A stretch of 64,000 nucleotides of DNA from Trebouxia sp. TZW2008. Taxonomy: Eukaryota; Chlorophyta; Trebouxiophyceae; Trebouxiales; Trebouxiaceae. Location of the stretch: assembly GCA_002118135.1 (NCBI GenBank), contig BDIU01000099.1, forward strand, positions 465,829 through 529,828. Direction: 5' to 3'. The notes below the pieces were generated by a model. The model was not told the DNA's origin. It saw nothing but the letters and a program-made list of their open reading frames with translations, and searched no databases. Made by a program: the position numbers and the translations under genes. This document shows positions 52,312 through 61,133 of this stretch, piece by piece; the stretch's first letter is position 1, and each line of letters opens with the position of its first letter.

Positions 52312-53610
52312 TCAATCTCTGTACTTCCAGTCTGACTGACCGACTTCATCATACAGCTGAACTGGATTGTCCAAGGCTTCATTTATTCTGGCATCAAGCG
52401 TTTCAGGGGTGATCCAATCTCTGCTTTCCTCAAGCAGTTCAGCTCGCCTGGAGCATAAAATTGAATAATGTAAAGATCAGCTGTGCTTGTAGCCGCTGAT
52501 CCATCCCAACAAACACAGACATCATGCATACATCATCAACAAAACAGTGTGTACATCAATACATGCCTCAAAAGTGCGCGTCTTTGGTCATGACAACAGT
52601 GTGCACCCATCTCATGCAAAGTGAGCAGCGGTGCAATAGCACCTGCGGGCTTAGATCTCGCTGTGATGTCAGGCCTTTTTGGCAACGTCATGCATGTATT
52701 GATTCACTGTGAAAGTTTTTGCACAGCAGCACATGCCTCAAAAAGCACGCATGTTTGGGTATCACAACAGTAGGAACCAGTCTCTGGCAAGATGAGAAGA
52801 GGTGCAAAAGTACCTGCGGGCTTGGATTTCGCTATATATGCCTTGAGTAGCAGCCCTGAACTCTGCTGCTATAGCTTGCCTTTGCGCCTGCACATCATCC
52901 AAGATCAGCAATACAGACAGATGTCAGGTCTTGCCGTTCCAGTTGACGCAGCATGACAACAACCCTCATTACTGCATGCTGCTTGATATGCACAAAAGTC
53001 ATGACAGTGCTATCTGCAAAATCAAGCATGCATCACAAGGTGAGAGGGACAAGCTTGTCAGCAAGGAGTCTCATTTGATTTTGAACACATGCTGCATCAA
53101 GCATACACTATACAGCTTCAGATGAAATAATTCTACAGTGCAACAGCATGCTAGACTCACAAGCTCTGCAGCTTGCAACCGCCGCTTCTCCTCATGTATT
53201 TGCACCCGTAATTCTTTCATCTGAGCCTTTTTGGCCCTGTGTGCTTCTTCTGATGCTGCTTTGTTTGCAGTCTTTTTGGCTTCAGCTTCTGCTTTGACTG
53301 CAAGACGCTGGGCATGCTGCGACTGCCATTTCCGCCGCAATTTGCGCATAGCCTCTGCATGTGCCAATCTGGCTGTGTCTCTAGCTTCAGAGCGCTGCGG
53401 TTGATCACTGGCAGATGTGCTGGCAGAGCTGTCTGCAGCGCTGGGTTCGCTGCCTGTCTCTGCTGTGCTGAATCGCTGGCTGGGCCAGAAATTCTGAAGG
53501 GCCCCACATTGAGGCAACAGGTCAGATCGACTCCACAAGGCTTCACGGCAACAGCACGGTCTGCTAAGTAGGCAGCTCACGACATGGCGTGCCACTGCAT
53601 TACTTTGCAT
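52312..53610 (-). CDS. Mitochondrial small-subunit ribosomal protein mS26-like
   Basis: Exons: 53610-53161, 52887-52814, 52447-52312; 219 residues. The N-terminus (MQSNAVARHVVSCLLSRPCC and on to RFSTAE) is a typical mitochondrial presequence with an RFST-like cleavage region. The middle is a long charged helix (MRKLRRKWQSQHAQRL, AHRAKKAQMKELRVQ, HEEKRRLQAAEL). The C-terminal exon holds the family hallmark: LLEESRDWITPETLDARINE, ALDNPVQLYD, matching MRPS26 proteins. Function: part of the mitoribosome small subunit. A fragment of exon 2 plus its donor is echoed downstream in intron 2. Confidence 0.82.
52630..52680 (-). repeat. Downstream partial copy of mS26 exon 2
   Basis: On the minus strand, AGCGAGATCTAAGCCCGCAG followed by GTGCTATTGC echoes the exon 2 end AGCGAAATCCAAGCCCGCAG and its GTACTTTTGC donor (52814). 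The flanking TGCCTCAAAA..CGC motif is also repeated (52563 and 52735). Confidence 0.85.
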
Positions 53611-54305
53611 GCCAGGTCAAAACAGATCTTGGCTAGTGCAGACTCGTCTTTTTACAGCATCCGTTTACGCACGTGGCGCTCGCATCGAGTGGCTGACTCG
53701 CTAAGGTTGTCAATCGGTCTACAAAGGTTGCAAACTTGTCAAGGCAGTGAGTCACGCTGGGGCTGGCGTCGAGCGTCTGTGTGCTGCCAGCACTATGCAA
53801 ACAGATCAGATCTAGCAAAGCACTGCGCTGCGTGGGAATGCAAAGGGCAATGTCGTAGCACGAGTCGTAGCATGGCGACGGACCCTAGTTTGGCGAGCGT
53901 TTCGACAATGACAAGATCGGTCAAGGTCAGCACTTTGGCTCTACGAAGGCTCTGCAAGATCAGTTTGGCATTGCAATCGACTTCGACTCCCTTGGAGCTT
54001 GCAGGCACCATGCAGCCGCATCATGCATAGGCAACAGCGCCATGCCATGTTGCAGAAGTTGCTCATGTGATCCATGCATGCCTGGATCACTGCAGTGACG
54101 CCCTCGGGTTCGCAATTCAGTGCAAAGAATTTTCAGCATCCTGCGTTTGGTACATCTAAGCACACGCCGCCTTTGTTGGTCAGCAAAGCACAACGTCAGC
54201 CAGCACGCTGGGACATACGAAGATGGGGTCCGGCTCCCTGTGCGGCAGGAAGCTTCAAGTCGGGCTCTGCGGAAGAAGTAAGGTCTGCGTCTTGCCTTCT
54301 GTGCC
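53611..54305. promoter_or_regulatory. Divergent promoter region (mS26 / SirB1-like)
   Basis: About 695 bases between opposed starts. Long open frames cross it on both strands but show no family resemblance, so I treat it as regulatory and 5' UTR sequence. Confidence 0.4.
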
Positions 54306-57300
54306 ATGCAGCTGCCTGTGTATACTGTGCGGCCGATGTTATGCTCTCTGATGGGCTCCAGGCGCTTTGCAAGAGAGCAATTCGAGTCAGAAGTGGATCA
54401 AGGACGTCCAGACAGTCAAATCAGCCTTGCCAAAGCTTGCTTGCTTATCGCCCTTGAAGAAGAGGCTGCTGTCGAAGCAGACTTATTGCAGCAGAAGGTT
54501 AAGCACTTGACGCCGCTGCATAAGGCTCAAGCGCCAAGCAGTGAGCCTCAAGACTCAATTTTCCAACCTGAAGGTCCATACAGGTATGCTGCCATTCACT
54601 GCAGCATCTGTACACAAAGTCATAAGACAGACCTTGCATCACATATGAACCCTCTAAGCCAAGCCTGTCATCTGAAGCATATGTCTTCCTTGCCGCACTG
54701 CACATTCAGCCTTGAGGAGTTGGGGTTGCAATGCACTGAAGTCATGAAAGTCTAGAAATCTGTACAAGCCTGTATAAGCCTGTGTAGAACTGTACCAGGC
54801 CTTGTAAGTCTGTATCAAACTGTGTAAACCTGTATAACATTGTCTAAACTGTTTGAAACTGATTCTGCCTTATCATGTGGTTATTAGGTCGGGCACAGCT
54901 TCCAGCTGGAGCCTCTCTCGGCTGGATTCCCTGGCAGAAGAAGTCAAGTCCTGTTTCATGCAACAGAACTCATCCTTTTTGATACCTCATCAGCAGCACA
55001 CAGATGATCCCCCTTGCCCTGCTGACAACGCTACAGATGAGGACCGAAAAACCTCTCACAGTACTGCGAGCACAAGCTCTCCAAACAACATTGACAGCTC
55101 ACCAGGCAACAACAGCAACAATGATGAGAATGATGCATCGCCTTCATCAACTCAAGACCGTCCAGAGATTCACAAGACAAGCTCAGCGCAACTTGCTGTT
55201 GCCAGAGCTATGCAGGAATATCCCATGCAGACGGTTGCTGCCCTCAACACGGTGCTGTTTGAGCGCCATGGCTACAGCCGCATGCAAAGACATGGTAACC
55301 CCAGGTGATGTTAGCATCTCAGCATGCTCATCAGATTTATACACCAGTCTGTATCTGGGGTCAGATTCGACCTGCAGCATCAAGCCCTAGCTTTCACAAA
55401 GCTCTGACTTGGCAAGCAATGCATTGCAAGCACGCTCTCCATACCTTCTGAGTATTCAATGTTGATGGTGAGGTCGTTTCTCACGCACAAAGTTTTGTCA
55501 TGAGCCCTGAATTCAGACAATACCTGCAGCATGACAGGCACGCAAGGTAGTCTTCCTAAGCCTGCATGTGCTTGAAAGACCATGGACATGGTGACATGAC
55601 ACTTGAAGTGCAGGGAAGCGCAGCTATGCAGTGTGATGGACAGTGGAGCTGGCACGCCTGCTGCCCTGGCGGTGCTCTACATGGAAGTGGCCAGACGCTT
55701 GGGCATGCCCATGGTAATCGCAGTAATTTGAGCCTACTGTTTGGTGCACAAAGCGGTTGTTGTTGATGCCTTGCAAGCATGGCTTGTGGTGACTGGCATG
55801 ATGCTTGCTGAGATCACTGATGACAAACATGTTTGTCATCAGTGATCTCAGCAATTTTTCCACCAATGGTGCACTTATTGGTGTCGTTGTGGTTGCTGTT
55901 CCTATCATCATCATTTCTATCATTGTTGCTGCTGCTGTGGCTGTCGTTGTCGCTTTTGCTGTGGCTGTTATTGTTATGACTGTTCTCACCATCATCATCG
56001 GTAATGTCACGACTGCTCTGATTGATGGTTTGATCACCATTTGTGATAAGCATTCCAAACGGCTGCATTGTGCACAGGTTGCGCAGCCTCTGGAGGGTGG
56101 GAGGCATTGTGTAATCTGGCCTGAGCACGGATTGTTGACGGTTGGGGGTGAGGACTTTGTCATTGATGCCTACAGTCAAGGGGCTGTGTATTCCATGGCA
56201 GAGGCAAGCCAACATCACCTTGTTTTATGTTGCAACTGTTTGTTATGTTGTTGCATGCGAACAAGGGGGCATGGACTCTATGGCAGAGGCAAATTACCTT
56301 CATCTTGTCCACTGCACAAGACTGTATTCAGCTCTGTTGCAATGAGTCAGAAGCTTTCATGTTTCAAGCACTTGATGATGCGCTATGTGGCGTCAGCAGG
56401 CTGCTTGCACCAGATGTGCTGTGAGGATGGAGGTCATGTGCGTGCGCAAGCAGGTGGATCCTAAAGCAAGCTGCATACAAATGCTGCAACTCACATCCCT
56501 AGTCGGCATGTCCTCTGTGGGGGTATCATGAGCCCCATCAAACTGCAGCCAGCCTCCACAAGGGCATGCAGGATGTGTTGCTGATTTCACTCATCGACCA
56601 CCATGAGTTACTTGTACATATGCTATTGATGAAGTTCTCACCCTCCAGATAAGTGCTTAATGGAAGCATCAGTGATCATGCAGGTGGCAGAGCTGTTTGC
56701 CTTGGGAACATCAACCCAGCTACAGCCATCCACCAAAACGGAGCTGCTGGCTGCAATACTGCCTAACTTGAAGAATGCCCATTGATTCAAAGCTGTCACA
56801 CACACATGAGTCCAGCGTTTGCAGGTAGCAGAGCTTTTTGCCTTGAAAACATCAACCAAGCTCCAGCCAGCCACCAAAAGGGAGCTGCTGGTTGCAATGT
56901 TGGCTGCCTTGAGAGAATCTTATTGGTGCAAAGCTGTGAACTGCTGCCCAGAGCCTGGCCTTATGACTCCCATCAGCTTGGAGTCTGCTGCCAGTGGGGC
57001 TGTTACACCCATGCAGGGCTTTGACATCGAAAGAGCCCTGGCGGCGGCTGAGCGCTGCCTGTTTCTGCAGCCTGAGGCAAGGTGAGAGCTTGAGGCTTGA
57101 AGCTTTGCTGATGCAGGCAAGGGCATGCCAGTCACAATGTATTTGTGCAACTCAAGCCCAACTGCCACTCATATGCATCGACTTCAACATTGGTTAACGT
57201 CTTTAGACTCATTTGCGCCCAAATTATCAAAGCCCAACTGCTGGAACAGTGAGACTTTTCCCAGGATTGTGTTATGATGCACGACCAACTTTGTGGCAGA

Positions 57301-57898
57301 AAAGGAGAACGGTCGTGATATTTCAGGCGTGAGACTTTAAGTCAGAACAGTAGAGTCTCAAGCCCTAGACGACACTTCTGTTCTCATCTTCTCCATTATT
57401 TGAATCCTGGATAAGGCCCTCCTTGCGCCAGCGAGGCAGGTACATCTCTGCAACACTCTGCAAGCAGTCAATGGTAGGACACTGGTTGATACAATCTTGT
57501 CAGAATCATGAGAGTGAACAAGTCCTGTTCTTGATTGCATTCTCTAGACAGCATCCTGTTTGCTCTTAGCAGCAAAGTTGATTGCTGCAGAGTCAAACAA
57601 AAGCGAGCAAGCATTGTGCTGTCCATATGTATGCATAAGTCTAAGCAGTGATCTAGTGCAAAAAGGATGCCGTGGTCAGTGCAACGCCTCTCTTTGTGTC
57701 TGCAGGGAGAGACAGCTAGAGCATGCGCTGTTGCTCTACTTTGCTAGTCACTTTCAGAAAGCACACAAGGGAATGCAGCAGTATATGCAGACATCAAGTG
57801 AACGTCAGAATGAACGAGACTTGCTAGAAACCGCCTTTGCTAGGGTGTCGTACCTACTGCATGAAGAGGAAGGCTGGACAAAAAGGCCTTCTGTCTGA
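54306..57898 (+). CDS. SirB1/transglutaminase-like protein, six exons
   Basis: Exons: 54306-54583, 54888-55304, 55614-55713, 56078-56203, 56825-57081, 57706-57898; 456 residues, phases consistent. The chain follows the SirB1_N/UPF0162 layout: REQFESEVDQGRPDSQISLA, KACLLIALEEEAAVEADL, a Ser/Asn/Asp-rich low-complexity linker (exon 2), AALNTVLFERHGYSR, GTPAALAVLYMEVARRLGMP, then GGEDFVIDAYSQGAVYSMAE and a TPR-like C-terminus (ALAAAERCLFLQPEARERQL, ALLLYFASHFQKA, LETAFARVSYLLHEEEGW). The biochemical role of the family is not settled; relatives include plant FBX21-like proteins and bacterial SirB1. Intron 4 starts with GC (GCAAGC at 56204). No strong transit peptide is evident, but the first ~30 residues are basic. 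Confidence 0.82.
54755..54850 (+). repeat. Degenerate CCTGTATAAG-type minisatellite
   Basis: About seven imperfect 12-14-base units (GTACAAGCCT, GTATAAGCCT, GTGTAGAACT, GTAAGTCTGT, GTGTAAACCT) sit in intron 1 of the SirB1-like gene. Several include TGTAA. Confidence 0.75.
55805..55854. repeat. Perfect 50-bp palindrome
   Basis: TTGCTGAGATCACTGATGAC runs into AAACA/TGTTT at the centre and then its exact complement GTCATCAGTGATCTCAGCAA, with no loop and no mismatch. It lies in intron 3 of the SirB1-like gene. Confidence 0.97.
55875..56000 (+). repeat. Trinucleotide-rich low-complexity tract
   Basis: Runs of GTT, GCT, ATC and GTC triplets (for example GTTGCTGCTGCTGTGGCTGT) right after the palindrome. 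Open frames here translate to Val/Ala/Ile or Asn/Ser/Asp runs and are not taken as coding. Confidence 0.85.
56262..56300 (+). repeat. Downstream echo of SirB1-like exon 4 end with GC donor
   Basis: GACTCTATGGCAGAGGCAAA repeats the end of exon 4 (TATTCCATGGCAGAG) and its GCAAGC donor at 56204, about 75 bases further on. Confidence 0.7.
56680..56800 (+). repeat. Upstream partial copy of SirB1-like exon 5
   Basis: TGCAGGTGGCAGAGCTGTTT onward translates VAELFALGTSTQLQPSTKTE against the true VAELFALKTSTKLQPATKRE (56825), and carries the acceptor. It diverges after LLAAILPNLKNAH. Confidence 0.92.
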
Positions 57899-58832
57899 CA
57901 TGCTTCTGTGTGTTTCGCCCTCACTTTCTGCTTCTGCACATTTTGCGATCACTTTCTGCTGTTGGTTGAATGAAATTCCAGGCAGAAAAGAAAAGAAAAG
58001 AAAAGTCTACACCGTTAGGCGTCATAACAGGAGCCTCATGCATGTTCCTGTCATATCTGAGCACTGCATTATGTAGCAGTGCTTGAATGTGTGTGTGTCT
58101 TTCAACTGCTGGCAGGTATCGCCACCGTGTATACATATGTTGCCTTGCCATATGCGTTTACTTGCTGCAGCAACATCTGTACACTTTAATTTTGGCCCAT
58201 TGGCAAAGCAATTGTAAGTGCAACCTTTCAGCGTTGCCAAATGGTCCAGCTTGACAATGTCTGAATGAGTGGTGCTATTTTCTGGACTTTGTTTGTTTAT
58301 AAGCTACCAGGAAAGCATAAGGCACTTCTCATTGTTTCATAAATTAGCGAGACATGCGCAAACAGCAAACTCTGTCACTGACTGTCACAATGTACCGACA
58401 ATCGATATCTTTGTATCCTGAGCAGGACTTTGGGGCGTGATGCGTTAGTAAATGTTTATGTAAACATGCTCACAATGTCATGCTGCAAACATCGAGTTCC
58501 ACTTTGTTGCATTGCAATGCGGCACTGCCTAGCAAGGCGCATGCAGTTCTGCAGAAGGTGAACTATCTGTGCAGGCATGCCTTACTACATGCTGGTTACT
58601 AAAAGCTGCACACCCACGTGCTCAGTGTAGAGCCCTGAACTTTGCACCTTTTGGCTCAAGGACTTGCAAGCCACTGTGCAATATTAGGCGGTGCATGCTT
58701 GTGATCTGGAACTGTCCGTCCACTTGATCTGCATCTGCAATCTCGGCTTTTGAGCGTAGGCACCGAGACAGGTGCACAGCTTGATTTCTTGCGACACTCG
58801 AAAGATCAGTTCAAGCCTGAGCTGCACTTGCG
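57899..58832. other. Intergenic region, mostly featureless
   Basis: Contains the AAAAG repeat and then the presumed promoter of the double-ACT gene. No exon or RNA gene recognised. Confidence 0.5.
57983..58004 (+). repeat. (AAAAG)n microsatellite
   Basis: Four to five AAAAG units 3' of the SirB1-like stop, followed by AAGTCTACACCGTTAGGCGT, a motif shared with 18069-18088. Confidence 0.85.
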
Positions 58833-60094
58833 GTGGGTGCCATGATTGGGCAGCAAAGTCGCTTGCAGGCGCCATGCATACCTGGAAATCTTGACAAGCG
58901 TGCCGCGCAAGCTTCGAGCACGGCAACGCCCTTCCGACCTCAACGACCACGGCATGGGTTACCGACTTTCCAGAATACTTCGCGGCACGAAAAGCGCGTG
59001 CTCTGTGGCGCCAGCGGTGTTGCTGTTCATAAGTCTCATGACAAGCTGAAGATGTCAATCGATCTGGAACCTCAAGCGGAAGGCGAGTATTGCATGCCTG
59101 GAGAGGTCATACTGGACAACGAGTCCCACGACCAATTCACCGTTCTGCGCGTGGAGGTCAAGGACTACCCCGGCCTGCTGCGAGTCATCGCTTGGGTTCT
59201 GAACGGCCTCCAACTGACTGTTCAAAACGCCAGGTATTGGATCAAGACCCTGCAGACCGTAAAGTTCAAGTTTGCCAGGGATGTCACAGCTGACTGGTTT
59301 CACAGGCTCAAAACTGAAAAGGACGGCATTGCTCACAACATCTTCTGGATCACCACAGACGGTGGCCGAAAGCTTGACAACAACAGAGCAGAGCTGGTAG
59401 CTGAGCGCGTGGGTGACTTTGTGGTGTACTGCACGCCCAATCAACACGCAGTTGAAGCACAGGAGTTTCAGGAAGGTCCTATCAGCTTGACCAACAGGGA
59501 GCATGAGGACTACAGTGTTGTCAGCGTTGTGTCAGAACCTAATAAAAAGGGATTTCTGTTGGAATTGGCGTCTGCTATGACTGGTCTTGGGGTCATCATT
59601 CACGAAGCAATCATTCAGGTATTGTTGTAAAATACGCCCTGAGCACAGTACTGCTGGGCATTGCACTCTGAAGGCCCTTGCCTATTTTGTTGACTGCCAA
59701 GTCAAAGATTGACCAAAACACACAACTTTCAAGTTGGCAGAATGCAGCATGCTGCTGCTCAATGCTGCTTGTTGTTCTGACCACTTCAGCATCATACTCT
59801 GCTGCCTGTACTTTTTGCATTGCTGTAAAATCAGCGTAAACCCTCTATGCATGAATGCAGGGCTGTACAGATTGTGGTGGCCCTGAAGTGGACAAGGGCT
59901 TTGAGCACTCTACTGGCAGACGCCTGTTCAAATTCTGGGTGACAGACAGAAGAGGGGACAAGCTTGACTACCCCAGATGCACTGCCTTGATATACACAAT
60001 GGGTCTCTTGATAGGCAAGAGTAATGCACCATTGAGACCGCCGGGAAGCAGCTTGGCAAGCATTAGTCAGCAGATGGGCTCCTCAGCATTGTGA
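58833..60094 (+). CDS. Double ACT-domain protein (ACR-like), probably plastid
   Basis: Exons 58833-59618 and 59861-60094; 339 residues. The leader is rich in Arg, Pro, Ser and Thr for about 60 residues, fitting a transit peptide. ACT domain 1 starts FTVLRVEVKDYPGLLRVIAW with VLNGLQLTVQNARYW; ACT domain 2 starts YSVVSVVSEPNKKGFLLELA with MTGLGVIIHEAIIQG, and ends FKFWVTDRRGDKL. Each shows the beta-alpha-beta-beta-alpha-beta pattern with DxPGLL-type ligand loops. Plant ACR11/12-type proteins sense amino acids and regulate plastid enzymes such as glutamine synthetase; that role is only an analogy here. The 242-base intron has no echoes. Confidence 0.85.
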
Positions 60095-60890
60095 GCAATG
60101 TGTTACACAGATTAGTTTGAAAGCAGGCTTTGATCCTGAGGTTTGTCACTGACTTTGTGGTAGGCTCATGACTTGTTGTACAGTAATGCAGTATCAGTGT
60201 CAAGGGGCCCTGTGGTACGCTTTCCATATTTCTGCAAATGTTCTTACCAAATTGATGCATGGCAGTGGTCAAAATTGCACGCCAGCCTTGTTAGCAGTTT
60301 GAGCTACTCCAGCCCCAGCTGCCAGTGATTGTGCTGGCATGAATCATGTATTCCAGTATCGAGTTACACTGTGAGTTGTCTTGCAGCTGTCCATTGCACA
60401 GCGATCGAAAGTGTGCGTCTCCAGCTCTGCAAAACGATGTGACTGCTCGAGTAGGCAAAAGTAATGTCTGTAAGGTATTGTACGGCAGCAAGCCTGATAG
60501 ATAGCTGTGGCCTGCTTGATGTGCACAACGTCACAAGGAGACCATGTCCTTTGAATAATATTGAGCTCAAAGTTGCTATCCGGATGGCCTTGGGCAGTTT
60601 CGTAGTGAAATCCAATGGCCTTATGCATTTGTGGCCGCAGATGTAGCTTTTGCCACATCACTTGCTGAAGTCAGCATGCTTGCTGCTTATGTAATGCATC
60701 AAGTGCAGCATCCTATAACATTGCTGATTCTGGGTCAGATTGAGACTGACCCGCTGCCGCTGTGTTCAACTGCAGCAGCCCGTAGCATTCTTGATACTGA
60801 GTCAGAGCAAGACTGAATCGCTGCTGCTGTGTGCAGCATGCCAGCTTCAGATGCTGTGGTCATCTGTCGCTGAGTCAGACTGCTGTTGAG
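60095..60890. other. Convergent intergenic region
   Basis: Between the double-ACT stop and the echoes that trail the Met_gamma_lyase-like gene. Short related blocks (CTGAGTCAGA-type, around 60730-60885) recur, but no gene is seen. Confidence 0.45.
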
Positions 60891-60892
60891 CA

Positions 60893-61112
60893 AGTCATAC
60901 ATGCTCAACAGCCTGCAGAGCTTCTTGTGCAAAAGCACAGTGTGTCCAATGTGTGCCATCTTGATAATACACCATACCAGACACAAGCTGCAGCTGTATG
61001 CTGTATGCCAGGATGGCAAGGCTGTGGTCAGCTATTGCTGACAGCCTGCAAAGCGTCTTAGTGCAAAACCTGGTGTGTCCAATGTGTTCCACCTTGGCAG
61101 TACACTGTTTCA
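60893..61112 (-). repeat. Two copies trailing the terminal exon of the lyase-like gene
   Basis: On the minus strand the segment GGCGGAACCCATTGGACACA ... GCTCTGCAGGCTGTC (peptide GGTHWTHWAFALEEALQAV) recurs at about 61112-61035 and 60980-60893, decayed, 3' of the first stop at 61134. Confidence 0.85.
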
Positions 61113-61133
61113 AACAAAGGCCTGCAGCTGTCG

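Noticed and set aside
53584..54030. Long open frame of 148 codons on the + strand (and one on the opposite strand)
   Set aside because: No family resemblance, Arg/Ser/Cys-rich random-looking composition, and it overlaps the divergent promoter of mS26 and the SirB1-like gene.
55805..56464. 219-codon + strand frame with a Val/Ala/Ile-rich 'membrane' stretch, and its Asn/Ser-rich opposite-strand partner
   Set aside because: Both arise from the palindrome and the trinucleotide tract in an intron. Only 56078-56203 within it is an exon, fixed by phase and homology.
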